DNA of 64,000 nt, taken from contig NZ_PPFB01000001.1 in assembly GCF_002899455.1 (NCBI RefSeq), positions 1,984,001 through 2,048,000 on the forward strand, given 5' to 3'. The position numbers and the translations under genes are program-made. Below are positions 52,850 through 63,752 of the stretch, one piece after another; the stretch's first letter is position 1; each line of letters opens with the position of its first letter. The stretch is from Streptomyces sp. DH-12 (GTDB lineage Bacteria > Actinomycetota > Actinomycetes > Streptomycetales > Streptomycetaceae). The notes beneath the pieces were generated by a model, which did not search any database, was not told the DNA's origin, and was given only the letters and a program-made list of their open reading frames with translations.

Positions 52850-54340
52850 TCAGCCCGCCAGGACCGCTTCCGCCGCGGCCACCCCGCAGACGCGGGCCGC
52901 CCCGTGGGTGGCGATGTGCAGGGCGCCGCGCGGCGCGGACTGCGGTATGCCCATCTCCACGACCACGGTGTCCGGCCCGGCGACGATCAGCGTGTCCAGG
53001 GCCGCGCCCATCCACGGGTGCCGGTGCTCGTCGCGGACCACGGCGACGACCCGCCGGCCGTTCGCCGCGCGGAGCGCCTCGGCGCCGGCGTCGGGGCCGC
53101 TGAAGTGGCCGGTGACGGTGCCCGGGAGCAGCCGCTCCAGCTCCGCGCCGACACCCCACGGGGTCTCGTCGCCCACCGCGATGTTCGGGGCGGGGCTGAA
53201 CGTGGCGACGTAGACGGGCGCGGTGACCGGGGCGGAGCCGGCGGCGCGGGTGACGGTCACCGCGCGGCGGGCGGCGGTCAGCCCGATCTCCGGCGCGGGG
53301 TCGTCGGCGGCGTCGGGCGCGCGCCGCACGCCGGTCGTCCACGCGGCCAGCGACCTGACCCGGGCGGCGGCGTCGGCGAGCCGCTCCTCGGGCAGTTCGC
53401 CGGAGCGGACGGCGGCGACCAGGGCGTCCTGGAGCCGCTGCACCGTGCCCTCGTCGCTGAGTCCGCCGCCCACGCAGATCGCGTCGGCGCCGGCCGCGAT
53501 GGCCAGCACGGCCCCGTGTTCGAGGCCGTAGGTGCCGGCGACGGCGCCCATCTCCATGCCGTCGGTGACGATGAGGCCGTCGTAGCCGAGTTCGTCGCGC
53601 AGCAGGCCGGTGAGGATGCGCGGGGAGAGGGTGGCGGGGAGGTCGGGGTCGAGCACGGGCACCCGGATGTGGGCGGTCATGACGGCGCGGGTGCCGGCCT
53701 CGATGGCGGCGCGGAACGGCCGTAGTTCGCGCTCGTGCAGCGTGGCGGGGTCCAGGTCGATCTGCGGGAGCGCGTGGTGGGAGTCGACGCTGGTGTCGCC
53801 GTGGCCGGGGAAGTGCTTGGTGCAGGCGGCGACGCCGGTGGACTGCAGGCCCTCGACGTAGGCGGCGGTGTGCCGGGCGACCAGGGCCGGCTCGTGGCCG
53901 AAGGAGCGGACGCCGATCACCGGGTTGTCGGGGTTGGCGTTGACGTCGGCCGAGGGCGCCCAGTTGAGGTTGACGCCGCACGCGGCGAGCCGGCGGCCCA
54001 GTTCGCGGGCCACCCGCCGGGTGAGGGCGGGGTCGTCGACGGCGCCGAGGGCGTGGTTGCCGGGGAACGAGGAGCCGGTGCGGACCTCGAGGCGGGTGAC
54101 GTCGCCGGCCTCCTCGTCGATGGCCACCAGCAGGTCGTCCCGTTCGGCCCGCAGCTGGGCGGTGAGGGCGGTGACCTGCTCGGGGTCGGCGACGTTGCGG
54201 CCGAACAGGGCGACGGAGACCAGGCCCTCGGCCAGCCTGCGCCGGACCCAGTCGGGCGCGGTGGTGCCGGTGAACCCCGGCTGCAGCACGGCGAGCGCGT
54301 CCCGGGTGAGGGTGCGGGCGCCGGTGGTGATGGTCGTCAT
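52850..54340 (-). CDS. nagZ: Glycoside hydrolase family 3, beta-N-acetylglucosaminidase (NagZ-type)
   Basis: 496-aa cytosolic GH3 enzyme. NagZ landmarks: KHFPGHGDTSVDSHHALP, holding the catalytic His-Asp dyad loop, and the nucleophile Asp in YDGLIVTDGMEMGA. No signal peptide, so it acts on imported chitobiose or N-acetylglucosaminides. It is the last gene of the das-like operon, 9 bp after the permease gene. Confidence 0.88.
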   Translation of the reverse strand: MTTITTGARTLTRDALAVLQPGFTGTTAPDWVRRRLAEGLVSVALFGRNVADPEQVTALTAQLRAERDDLLVAIDEEAGDVTRLEVRTGSSFPGNHALGAVDDPALTRRVARELGRRLAACGVNLNWAPSADVNANPDNPVIGVRSFGHEPALVARHTAAYVEGLQSTGVAACTKHFPGHGDTSVDSHHALPQIDLDPATLHERELRPFRAAIEAGTRAVMTAHIRVPVLDPDLPATLSPRILTGLLRDELGYDGLIVTDGMEMGAVAGTYGLEHGAVLAIAAGADAICVGGGLSDEGTVQRLQDALVAAVRSGELPEERLADAAARVRSLAAWTTGVRRAPDAADDPAPEIGLTAARRAVTVTRAAGSAPVTAPVYVATFSPAPNIAVGDETPWGVGAELERLLPGTVTGHFSGPDAGAEALRAANGRRVVAVVRDEHRHPWMGAALDTLIVAGPDTVVVEMGIPQSAPRGALHIATHGAARVCGVAAAEAVLAG

Positions 54341-54349
54341 CAGGTCGCG

Positions 54350-55183
54350 TTATCCCTTCACGGCGCCCGCGGTGAGACCGCTGACGGCCCGGCGCTGCAG
54401 GAAGACGAAGAGGATCAGGATCGGGACGGCGAACAGGGAGGAGGCGGCCATGGTCGCGCCCCAGTCGTCGCCGAACTGGGTCTGGAAGCTGGACAGCCAC
54501 AGCGGCAGGGTCTGTGCGCCGCCGGACTCCTTGCTGAGCACCAGGACGAGCGGGAACTCGTTCCAGGCGGTGATGAAGCCGAACATGGAGGTGGACATCA
54601 GACCCGGCGCGAGCAGCGGCAGGATGACCCGGCGGAAGGCCTGGGCGCGGGTGCAGCCGTCGACCATCGCCGACTCCTCCAGCTCCTTCGGCACGGCGGC
54701 GACGAAGCCGCGCAGCGTCAGGATGGTGAAGGGCAGGATCATCATCATGTAGAACGCGGTCAGCGGCACCAGGCTGTTCAGCATGGAGGCGTCGCGCACG
54801 ATCATGTAGATCGCGATGACCATGACCTCCCAGGGCGCCATCTGGGCGAGCATGAAGCCCACGATGAAGCCGCGCCGTCCCCTGAACCGCATGCGGGCCA
54901 GGGCGAAGGAGCCGGCCAGCGCGATGATCAGCGAGAACAGCACGGCCAGACAGGTGACGGTCAGCGAGTTGCGGACGAACGTCCAGAAGTGGTCGGCGTC
55001 CGTGGCGGTCCCGAAGTGCTCGAACGTGATGTCCGTGGGGAACCACACCGGGTTCTCCGCGATGATGTCACCGGTCGGCTTCAGCGCCGTGGCGAACATC
55101 CAGTAGACGGGGAAGAGGCAGGCGGTGAACACGACGAGGGCCGTGGCGTTGGGCCAGACGCGGCCGAAGAGCGAGCGCTTCAC
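54350..55183 (-). CDS. Carbohydrate ABC transporter permease (MalG/DasC-type)
   Basis: 277-aa permease with six membrane segments and the coupling loop EESAMVDGCTRAQAFRRVIL. The GTG at 55183 overlaps the stop of the other permease (GTGA). No ATPase gene is in the operon; Streptomyces sugar importers of this class share the MsiK ATPase encoded elsewhere. Confidence 0.9.
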   Translation of the reverse strand: MKRSLFGRVWPNATALVVFTACLFPVYWMFATALKPTGDIIAENPVWFPTDITFEHFGTATDADHFWTFVRNSLTVTCLAVLFSLIIALAGSFALARMRFRGRRGFIVGFMLAQMAPWEVMVIAIYMIVRDASMLNSLVPLTAFYMMMILPFTILTLRGFVAAVPKELEESAMVDGCTRAQAFRRVILPLLAPGLMSTSMFGFITAWNEFPLVLVLSKESGGAQTLPLWLSSFQTQFGDDWGATMAASSLFAVPILILFVFLQRRAVSGLTAGAVKG

Positions 55184-56166
55184 AGCTCGTCCTCCTCTTG
55201 CTTGAGCACGATCCTGAGGTAGTACGCGGTCAGGCCGAGCATGATCAGGATGGTCAGCACCGCGATCGCCGCGCCCATGCCGTAGTGCTGGTTGCCGACG
55301 CCCTCGATGTAGGCGTAGACGGGCAGGATCTCGGTCAGCCGGTCGGGGCCGCCGCCGTTGAAGGTGAAGACCTGGACGAACGCCTTGAAGATCCAGATGA
55401 TCTCCAGGAACGTCGTGGCGTAGAGGAACGGCCGCAGGAACGGCAGGGTGACGGTGGTGAAGCTGCGCCAGGCGCCGGCGCCGTCGAGCGCGGCGGCCTC
55501 GTACAGCTCGTTCGGGATGGTGGTGGTCGCCGCGTAGAGGTTGATCGCGACGAACGGCACGGACATCCAGACGATGAGCAGGGTGACGACGAAGAACGTC
55601 GACATCTGGCTGCTGGTCCAGCTGTAGTCGGCCATGGAGTGCCAGCCGAGCTTGTCCAGCACCCAGTTGACGACGCCGAAGCGCTGCGCGAACAGCCACT
55701 GGTAGACGGTGGTGGCGGCCACCACGGGCATGGCCCAGGCCAGCACCAGGCCGATCATCAGGGTGAACCGCATGCGCTTGCCGAGGCGGGCGAGCAGCAG
55801 ACCGACCAGGGCGCCCAGCAGCATGGTGAGGGCGACGTTGACGGCCGTGAACAGGATGGAGCGGAGGGTGACCCGCCAGAAGTCCTCCCCGGTGAGGACC
55901 TCCTTGTAGTTGTCGATGCCGTTCCACTCGGTGACGTGCTGGATCAGCTGCGCCATGTTGAGGTTCTGGAACGACAGCAGCAGGTCCTTCAGCAGCGGCC
56001 AGCCGAGCAGCAGCACGGTGGCCGCGCAGGCGGGCAGCAGCAGGAGGTACGGGGCGAGCGCGCCGGCTCGCGACGCGGCTCTCGGTTGAGGAGCGCCGGG
56101 CGCGGTGTCACCCGGCTTGCGGACGTCCACCGGGCCGGAGGGCGGCCGTTCGGTCTGCACGGTCAT
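55180..56166 (-). CDS. Carbohydrate ABC transporter permease (MalF/DasB-type)
   Basis: 328-aa permease with a Pro-rich cytoplasmic leader and six membrane segments. The coupling loop is ELYEAAALDGAGAWRSFTTV. ATG 56166 is chosen; ATG 56196 in the same frame is possible. It follows the binding-protein gene by about 90 bp. Confidence 0.9.
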   Translation of the reverse strand: MTVQTERPPSGPVDVRKPGDTAPGAPQPRAASRAGALAPYLLLLPACAATVLLLGWPLLKDLLLSFQNLNMAQLIQHVTEWNGIDNYKEVLTGEDFWRVTLRSILFTAVNVALTMLLGALVGLLLARLGKRMRFTLMIGLVLAWAMPVVAATTVYQWLFAQRFGVVNWVLDKLGWHSMADYSWTSSQMSTFFVVTLLIVWMSVPFVAINLYAATTTIPNELYEAAALDGAGAWRSFTTVTLPFLRPFLYATTFLEIIWIFKAFVQVFTFNGGGPDRLTEILPVYAYIEGVGNQHYGMGAAIAVLTILIMLGLTAYYLRIVLKQEEDEL

Positions 56167-56254
56167 GCTCGCGATCTCTCTTCTCGGCGTGCTCAACGCG
56201 GGGCGGGGACCGCCTGGCCGGCCGGTCCCCGCTCCGGTCGGAGCGCGTGCGCTG

Positions 56255-57535
56255 TTACTGCTGCTGCGCCAGGCGCTTGTTGAACTCGCCCTCGACCTGC
56301 TTCGCGGCGGCGGCCGGGGACTTGCCGTTCAGGACGGCGGTCAGGTAGGTCTTGATCGGGTTGGGGTCGTTCTCGACGGCGGCCCACTCGGGGATCAGCG
56401 GCGTGGTGCCGCCGACGGCGGCGGCCGGCGCGGCGGCCTCGGCGGGGGCGTTGCCCTTGAGGTTGCTCTGCAGCGACTCCTTGTTGGGGATGACGCCGTT
56501 GAGCTTGGCGAGCCGGCCCTCGTACTTGTCGGAGAGGGCGAGCCTCAGGAACTCCTTGGCGAGCTCCTGCTTCTGGCTGCCCGCGGCGACGGCGAGGTTG
56601 GAGCCGCCGAGGAAGACGCCCTCGGGCTTGTCGGCGGTGGCGCCGGGGATGGTGAAGTAGCCGATCTGCTTCTCGATGGCCGGGTTGGCCTCGATCGCGA
56701 TGCCGGCCTCCCAGCCCATGCCGATGAAGGCGCCGACGTTGCCCTTGGCGAAGACCTCGCCCTGCTGCGGGGTGGCCTCGTCCTTGTCCTTGGGGGCCTT
56801 GGACAGGGCCTGGAACTTCTTGTAGGTCTCGGTGGCCGCGGCGACCTTGGGGTCGTCGAGGTTGGAGACGTACGTGTCGCCGTCCTTCTTGACCAGTTCG
56901 CCGCCCTCGCCGATGACCAGGCCGACGAAGTGGTACCAGTTCTGGCCGGGCAGGTAGATCGGCTCGGCGTCGGTCTTCTCACCGATGGTCTTGAGGGCGG
57001 CGTAGAACTCGTCGCGGGTCTTGGGGGTGTCCTTGAGGCCGGCGTCGGCCCAGACCTTCTTGTTGTAGAGGACGACGCGGTTGGCGAAGTACCAGGGGGC
57101 GGCGTACTGCTTGCCCTCGTAGACGGAGGACTCGTTGAGGGACTCGGTCCAGTCGGCGCCGATCTCCTCCTTGAGGTCGCCGAGGTCGGCGAGGCCGCCG
57201 GTCTTGGCGTAGGCGGGGGTCTGGGTGTTGCCGATCTCGAAGACGTCCGGAGGGTTCTCCTCGGAGAGGGCGGTGGTCAGCTTCTGCTGGATGCCGTTCC
57301 ACTGCTGGACCTCGAACTTGATCTTCGCCTTGGTCTTCTTCTCGAACTCGGCGGCGAGGTCCTTCTGCCACTGGTCCGGTGAGGAGCCGTCCATGACCCA
57401 CACGGTGAGCGTCTGCCCGGCGTAGCCGTCCGCGCCGGCCTTCTCGCCGCTGTCACCGCCGTCGTCGCCCCCGCACGCGGCGACCGAGAACAACATGCCC
57501 GCGACCCCGATCGCGGCTATCAGCTTGCGCTTCAC
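56255..57535 (-). CDS. Extracellular sugar-binding lipoprotein (DasA-like)
   Basis: 426-aa SBP family 1 lipoprotein starting at GTG 57535 behind GGAGGGG. The signal is KRKLIAAIGVAGMLFSVAAC, lipobox Cys at 21, and the mature part starts with an acidic Gly-rich linker and LTVWVMDGSSPDQW. It captures an oligosaccharide for the two permeases. The signal peptide closely resembles that of S. coelicolor DasA, but the mature sequence diverges considerably as I recall it, so the sugar may differ from chitobiose. First gene of the operon; dre-like sites lie upstream. Confidence 0.87.
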   Translation of the reverse strand: MKRKLIAAIGVAGMLFSVAACGGDDGGDSGEKAGADGYAGQTLTVWVMDGSSPDQWQKDLAAEFEKKTKAKIKFEVQQWNGIQQKLTTALSEENPPDVFEIGNTQTPAYAKTGGLADLGDLKEEIGADWTESLNESSVYEGKQYAAPWYFANRVVLYNKKVWADAGLKDTPKTRDEFYAALKTIGEKTDAEPIYLPGQNWYHFVGLVIGEGGELVKKDGDTYVSNLDDPKVAAATETYKKFQALSKAPKDKDEATPQQGEVFAKGNVGAFIGMGWEAGIAIEANPAIEKQIGYFTIPGATADKPEGVFLGGSNLAVAAGSQKQELAKEFLRLALSDKYEGRLAKLNGVIPNKESLQSNLKGNAPAEAAAPAAAVGGTTPLIPEWAAVENDPNPIKTYLTAVLNGKSPAAAAKQVEGEFNKRLAQQQ

Positions 57536-57635
57536 GCGCCACCCCTCCTCAGGAATGCCTTGCACACCCACGCCCTCGCGGTGACCCTGACAACGGCGCA
57601 ACAGCTCGGCGGGCTGGGACCCGGCTTCCGCTAAA

Positions 57636-57647
57636 TGGTTTAGACCA
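57636..57647. promoter_or_regulatory. dre-like site 1 (TGGTTTAGACCA)
   Basis: Matches 11 of 12 positions of the DasR response element core TGGTCTAGACCA. Nearest to the binding-protein gene, about 100 bp upstream of its start. Confidence 0.7.
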
Positions 57648-57659
57648 GCAAGGGGAGCT

Positions 57660-57671
57660 TGGCCTAGACCT
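57660..57671. promoter_or_regulatory. dre-like site 2 (TGGCCTAGACCT)
   Basis: Matches 10 of 12 positions of the dre core, 24 bp from site 1. Confidence 0.55.
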
Positions 57672-57769
57672 ATGGTCGTGTCAAGGGTTGTCCGACTCAC
57701 GGCTGGGTAACGGCAACGGCCCCTGGACGGGGCGGAGATGTCCACCCAAAGAGGGACGGGACGCAGGGT

Positions 57770-57781
57770 TGGACTAGACCA
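57770..57781. promoter_or_regulatory. dre-like site 3 (TGGACTAGACCA)
   Basis: Matches 11 of 12 positions of the dre core, about 125 bp upstream of the GntR gene, suggesting autoregulation. Confidence 0.65.
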
Positions 57782-57905
57782 AAGTGAGAGCGCGCCGTTA
57801 TAACGGGATCGCCGAGCGTGCGGCGCCGATCCCGGCGGTCCGCCGACGTGCACCGCGGCCGGCCGCTGCCGTCCGCGCGCCGGACACCGCAGCCGGAAGG
57901 CGGAT

Positions 57906-58670
57906 ATGAGCACGGACGTCAGCAGCGCCCAGCCCGGCACGGGGGCGCCGGGCCGCCGGCGGCGGGTGCCGAAGTACTACCGCATCAAGCAGCGGCTGCT
58001 GCAGATGACCGACGAGCGCGCACCGGGCTCCCCGATGCCGGCCGAGCGGATGCTCGCCGTCGAGTTCGGCACGTCCCGCACCACGATCCGCAAGGCGCTG
58101 CTGGAGCTGGTCAGCGAGGGGCGGCTCGACCGCTTCCAGGGCAAGGGCACGTTCGTGGCCCGCCCGAAGGTGTACCGGACGCTCCACCTCACCTCGTACA
58201 CCGAGGACATGAGGGCGCAGGGCCTCAGCCCCGCCTCCCGGGTCCTGGACATCGGCCACGTCCCGGCCGGCGCGGAGCTGGCGGCGCTACTGGAGGTGGA
58301 GCCGGAGGACCGGGTGCTGCGCATCGAGCGGCTGCGGCTGGCCGGGGGCGAGCCGATGGCGATCGAGGCGACCCATCTCTCCGCCCGCCGCTTCCCCGGC
58401 CTGCGCCGCAACCTCTCCCGCTACACCTCCCTCTACACCACCCTCGCCGAGGTGTACGGGGTCCGTCCGGCGGAGGCCGACGAGACCATCGAGACCTCCC
58501 CGGCGACCCCGCGCGAGGCGAGCCTGCTGGGCACGGACGTGGGCCTGCCGATGCTGCTGCTGTCCCGCCACTCACGGGACGAGAACGGGACGCCGGTGGA
58601 GTGGGTGCGGTCGGTGTACCGGGGGTCCCGCTACAAGTTCACGGCCGTCCTGACGCGTCCGGCGCCCTGA
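57906..58670 (+). CDS. DasR-like GntR/HutC family regulator
   Basis: 254-aa regulator. N-terminal winged helix (about 20-90; [45 protein letters not shown]) and C-terminal UTRA effector domain with [15 protein letters not shown] and the end segment [14 protein letters not shown]. Both are almost word for word the DasR pattern. DasR represses amino-sugar genes and is released by glucosamine-6-phosphate. It is divergent from the binding-protein operon across three dre-like sites, the same layout as dasR-dasABC-nagZ. The N-terminal leader and parts of the DNA-binding domain (for example IRKALLEL) differ from DasR as I recall it, so this may be a paralogue. Confidence 0.88.
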   Translation: MSTDVSSAQPGTGAPGRRRRVPKYYRIKQRLLQMTDERAPGSPMPAERMLAVEFGTSRTTIRKALLELVSEGRLDRFQGKGTFVARPKVYRTLHLTSYTEDMRAQGLSPASRVLDIGHVPAGAELAALLEVEPEDRVLRIERLRLAGGEPMAIEATHLSARRFPGLRRNLSRYTSLYTTLAEVYGVRPAEADETIETSPATPREASLLGTDVGLPMLLLSRHSRDENGTPVEWVRSVYRGSRYKFTAVLTRPAP

Positions 58671-58712
58671 CGGGGGCGGGCCGGGCGGACGGCGTCGGCC
58701 GCGGCCGGCACG

Positions 58713-58796
58713 CCGCTCGGGCGCGGCCTTGTCGAGGTCGTGGGCGAAGTGCGCCGCGTCGTCGTTGTCGAAGAGGCCGGTGTCCCAGGTGCTCAC
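58713..58796 (-). pseudogene. Truncated DUF4259 gene
   Basis: The first 28 codons from GTG 58796 are a clear DUF4259 start (MSTWDTGLFDNDDAAHFAHD). Homology then stops and the frame continues as Arg/Pro-rich noise into the 3' end of the GntR gene. Full-length members are about 130-150 aa, so the gene has lost most of its 3' part where the das-like locus ends. Confidence 0.7.
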
Positions 58797-58918
58797 ACCC
58801 GTCTCCTCGGGTGCGGCTTCCGCGTCCCCGCGGGCGGCGCCGACAGCGCGGGCGCGCCGGGCGCCGGAGGCGGGACAGCCCGGCGGAACATCTCCTTCAG
58901 CCGTTGGATCTCGGACAT
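58793..58918 (-). CDS. Small protein (41 aa) coupled to the truncated DUF4259 gene
   Basis: Starts MSEIQRLKEMFRR at ATG 58918 and ends with an Arg/Pro-rich tail; its TGA overlaps the GTG of the DUF4259 fragment (GTGA). The helical N-terminus and overlap look like a genuine small gene, though no good ribosome site is seen. No function can be assigned. Confidence 0.4.
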   Translation of the reverse strand: MSEIQRLKEMFRRAVPPPAPGAPALSAPPAGTRKPHPRRRV

Positions 58919-59634
58919 CCGTGGAACGTGCACGAAAGCGTTCGACGGGGCGGTGGGCCGGATTCCGGTCCCGGGGCGGGGAGGGCGGGCGGAGGGCGGG
59001 AGGCGCTCGCGGCTCGGCGGGGACAGGGGTCCCGCACGCCCGTCACGTGCGCCGGGACCTCAGCGGTCGCCGCCGCGACGGGTGCGCGGGGCGGGCGGCG
59101 AGACGGCGTCGGCGCGGGCGTACGTCTCATCACCCAGGCGGAGGAGGGGAGTTGGGACGGCTGTGCGATACCCGCACGGACGGGCCCCGGACGCCGTATC
59201 CGGCCACATCGCCCACACACAATTTCCCCACACCCTCTCTCCATCCCGGCCTCGATGGTCTAGATTGACCCTGCTTCGGCCGTTCGGGCCCGGGGCGACC
59301 GATTAAATGATCTTTAGGTCCGACGCCACGGAGGGGTTCGCCCACGGCGCCGGACATGGGGGTGATCACACCGCTGAGCCCCGGGGGGGCTCGGGTGCGG
59401 GAGGCACCCGGGGGACCGGTGAGGTCCGCTCGGCTCGATGTACCGGCGCGGCCGTGAGCCGCTGCCGCCGCGACAGGTTGTTCACGTTGTTCTTCGTCCG
59501 TCCGCAACCGGCCTGCCGGCGCGGGAGGCGGGGGTCTCCCTCGGCGAGGAACAGCGCGGTCCGGGGGGTGGGGTCCCCCCGGCGGAAACAGTGTCAGGCG
59601 CACACGTCGCATCACCGGGGACCTGGGGGGTTCT
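58919..59634 (+). other. Long untranslated region upstream of the exopolysaccharide operon
   Basis: 716 bp without a supported gene. A possible -10 (TAGATT at 59261-59266) and an AT-rich patch (around 59303-59320) lie about 320-370 bp before the first gene, which would give a long leader. A hairpin with arms GAGCCCC and GGGGCTC is at 59376-59392. No known riboswitch was recognised. Confidence 0.45.
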
Positions 59635-61113
59635 GTGCGGCAAGGGGGATTGGTCAGCCCGTTCCCGTCGGAACGGGGCCGGCTGACGGACGGGGCGTTA
59701 CACCGGGGGACGACGGACTGGGAGCACCGGTACCGCCGTACCGTGATCATGAGCGACGCGGTGGCCACCGCCGTCGTCGTCGCGGGGATCGGCAACTTCT
59801 TCGGCGTCCGGGACGCCGCCGACTGGCACGAGAAGTGGGGCATCCTCGCCTTCGGCACCTGGCTGCTGGTGCTGGGGGCGCTGGCGGTGAGCCGGTCGTG
59901 GGCGCCGACCGTGCTCGGCCAGGGCGCCGAGGAGTTCCGGCGGCTGGGCCGCTCGCTCTTCGTGGCGACCGTCGTGCTCGCGCTCGGCGGGATCGCCCTG
60001 ACCTCGCGCAACATCAAACTCTGGATCTTCGTCGCGGTCCCCGCGATCGCGCTCGTCACGATGACGATGCGCTATCTGCTGCGTCTGTGGCTGCACCGGC
60101 AGCGCAAGGAGGGCCGCTGTCTGCGCCCGGTGCTCGCCGCCGGGAGCCCCGCCACGGTGCGCGACCTGATCGCCCGCACCCGCAAGTACCCGCACCTGGG
60201 CTGGCGCGTGGACGCCGTGTGCGTGACGGACGGCCCCGGACTCGACGGCGGCCGGCTGGACGGGGTGCCGGTGGTGGGACGGCTGGCGGACGTCGCCGAC
60301 CACGTCCGCCGCGACGGCTACCGCGTCGTCGCCGTCACCCCCGACCCGCACTGGTCGCCGGACCGGCTGCAGCGGCTGTCGTGGAACCTGGAGGGCTCCG
60401 ACGCCGAGATGGTCGTCGCCCCGGTGCTGATGGAGGTGGCCGGGCCCCGGCTGCACGTCGACGCGGTCCTCGGCATACCGCTGCTGCGGGTCAGCATGCC
60501 GGCGTTCACCGGCGGCCGCCGCGCGGTCAAGGGCGTCGTCGACCGGCTCGGCGCGCTGATCCTGCTGGTGGCGTTCGCGCCGCTGCTGCTGCTGGTCGCG
60601 CTGCTCGTGGCGACGGACAGCCGGGGCGGGGTGTTCTACCGGCAGCGCAGAGTCGGCAAGGACGGCCGCGAGTTCACCATCTGGAAGTTCCGCACCATGA
60701 TCCCCGGCGCGGACCGTGCCCGCGCCGCGCTGGACGGCCTCAACGAGGGCGCGGGGCCGCTGTTCAAGATGCGCCGGGACCCGAGGGTGACCCGGGTGGG
60801 CGCGGTGCTGCGCCGCTACTCGCTCGACGAGCTGCCGCAGCTGTTCAACGTGCTCACCGGGTCGATGTCGCTGGTCGGCCCGCGGCCCCCGCTGCCGGAG
60901 GAGTGCGCCGCCTACGGCCCGGACATCCGGCGCCGGCTGAAGGTCAAGCCGGGTCTCACCGGACTGTGGCAGATCAGCGGACGCAGCGACCTTTCGTGGG
61001 AGGAGGCGGTCCGCCTGGACCTGCGGTACGTGGAGGACTGGTCCCTCGCCCTGGACACGGTGATCTTGTGGAAGACGCTGCGCGCCGTGGTGCAGGGGCA
61101 GGGGGCCTACTGA
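59635..61113 (+). CDS. Exopolysaccharide polyprenyl glycosylphosphotransferase
   Basis: 492-aa initiating enzyme of exopolysaccharide synthesis. Four N-terminal membrane segments (about 37-150), a CoA-binding-like domain (about 165-290), a fifth segment (about 310-335; LGALILLVAFAPLLLLVALL) and the bacterial sugar transferase domain with YRQRRVGKDGREFTIWKFRT and a conserved VGPRPPLPEE segment, ending in GLTGLWQISGRSDLSWEE. It transfers a sugar-1-phosphate to undecaprenyl phosphate. GTG 59635 follows a G-rich site. It begins a four-gene or longer operon. Confidence 0.92.
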   Translation: MRQGGLVSPFPSERGRLTDGALHRGTTDWEHRYRRTVIMSDAVATAVVVAGIGNFFGVRDAADWHEKWGILAFGTWLLVLGALAVSRSWAPTVLGQGAEEFRRLGRSLFVATVVLALGGIALTSRNIKLWIFVAVPAIALVTMTMRYLLRLWLHRQRKEGRCLRPVLAAGSPATVRDLIARTRKYPHLGWRVDAVCVTDGPGLDGGRLDGVPVVGRLADVADHVRRDGYRVVAVTPDPHWSPDRLQRLSWNLEGSDAEMVVAPVLMEVAGPRLHVDAVLGIPLLRVSMPAFTGGRRAVKGVVDRLGALILLVAFAPLLLLVALLVATDSRGGVFYRQRRVGKDGREFTIWKFRTMIPGADRARAALDGLNEGAGPLFKMRRDPRVTRVGAVLRRYSLDELPQLFNVLTGSMSLVGPRPPLPEECAAYGPDIRRRLKVKPGLTGLWQISGRSDLSWEEAVRLDLRYVEDWSLALDTVILWKTLRAVVQGQGAY

Positions 61114-61186
61114 TGCGCGGCGGCCGTGGGGCGGCCGGCGTGCGGACCGCAGGCCGGCAGGGCCTGCCCGGGGGGAGGAACGGGTC

Positions 61187-62492
<1,306 letters not shown>

Positions 62493-62503
<11 letters not shown>

Positions 62504-63752
62504 GCCGAAGGGCGCGCGGGGCCGCCGCGCGCTGATCCTGGTGGAGAACCTGTCGGTGCCGTTCGACCGGCGGGTGTGGCAGGAGTGCCGCACGCTGCGC
62601 GACGCGGGCTGGGAGGTGGACGTCATCTGCCCGCGCGGCAGCAAGCGGGACACCGAGCCGGAGGCCGTGATCGACGGGGTGCGGATCCACCGCTACCCGC
62701 TGCGCGCGGCCACCGGAGGACCGGCCGGCTACCTGAAGGAGTACGGCACGGCGCTGTGGCACACCGCCCGCCTGGCCCGCAAGGTCGGCCCGGTCGACGT
62801 GGTGCACGCCTGCAACCCGCCGGACCTGCTGTTCCTGCCCGCGCTGTGGCTGAAGCGGCGCGGGGCGAAGTTCGTCTTCGACCAGCACGACCTGGTGCCG
62901 GAGCTGTACCTGTCCCGGTTCGGCCGGGGCGAGGACCTGCTGCACCGGGGCGTGTGCGCGCTGGAGCGGGCGACGTACCGGGCGGCGGACGTGGTGCTCG
63001 CCACCAACGAGAGCTACAAGGACGTCGCCGTGCGCCGCGGCGGACGGCGGCCCGAGGACGTGTTCGTGGTGCGCAGCGCGCCCGACACCGAACGGTTCCA
63101 CCCGGTGGACCCCGAGCCGGAGCTGAAGCGCGGAAAGCCGCATCTGCTGTGCTACCTGGGCGTGATGGGCCCGCAGGACGGCGTCGACTACGCGCTGCGG
63201 GCACTGGCGAAGCTCCGCGACGAGGTGGGCCGCACCGACTGGCACGCGGTGTTCGTCGGCGGCGGCGACACCTTCGACGCGATGGTGGAGCTGTCCCGCC
63301 GGCTGGGGCTCGCGGAGCAGGTGGAGTTCACGGGACGCGTGCCGGACGCCGACCTGGTGCGCTGGCTGTCCACCGCGGACGTGTGCCTCTCCCCCGACCC
63401 GTGCAACCCGCTCAACGACGTGTCGACCATGAACAAGGTCCTGGAGTACATGGTGATGGGCCGGCCGATCGTCTCCTTCGACCTGAAGGAGGCGCGGGTC
63501 TCCGCCGGCGAGGCCGCCGTGTACGCGAAGGACGACGACGAGGGCGAGTTCGCCGCACTGATCGCCCGGCTGCTGGACGATCCCGAACAGCGCTCCCGCA
63601 TGGGGAGGTCCGGGCAGGAACGGATCAACGGCCCGCTGGCGTGGCGCCATTCGCAGGCGGCGCTGCTGGCCGCCTACGAGGCCGCCGTCCGGGGCGGCAC
63701 GGGTACGGCGGCGCGGAGCGGGCGGGAACGAGGCACGTCCCTTGAGCGATGA
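62493..63752 (+). CDS. Glycosyltransferase family 4
   Basis: 419-aa GT-B fold glycosyltransferase with N-terminal ALILVENLSVPFDRRVWQEC, the acceptor-domain DVVHACNPPDLLFLPALW and the donor-site STMNKVLEYMVMGRPIVSFD. TTG 62493 gives an 11-bp overlap with the previous gene; the next gene shows the same arrangement. It adds a sugar to the lipid-linked intermediate. Confidence 0.9.

Larger units (their letters stand above)
57536..57905. other. Divergent das-like promoter region
   Basis: 370 bp between the binding-protein operon and the GntR gene. It holds three dre-like palindromes (below) and no ORF. Confidence 0.7.

Noticed and set aside
59256..59267. Fourth dre-like site (TGGTCTAGATTG) before the exopolysaccharide operon
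   Set aside because: Only the left half matches; the sequence is better read as a -10 element (TAGATT).
58729..59306. Plus-strand frames in the gap between the DasR-like and exopolysaccharide genes
   Set aside because: Arg/Gly-rich with no homology or ribosome site; the region is better explained as a relic plus leader.
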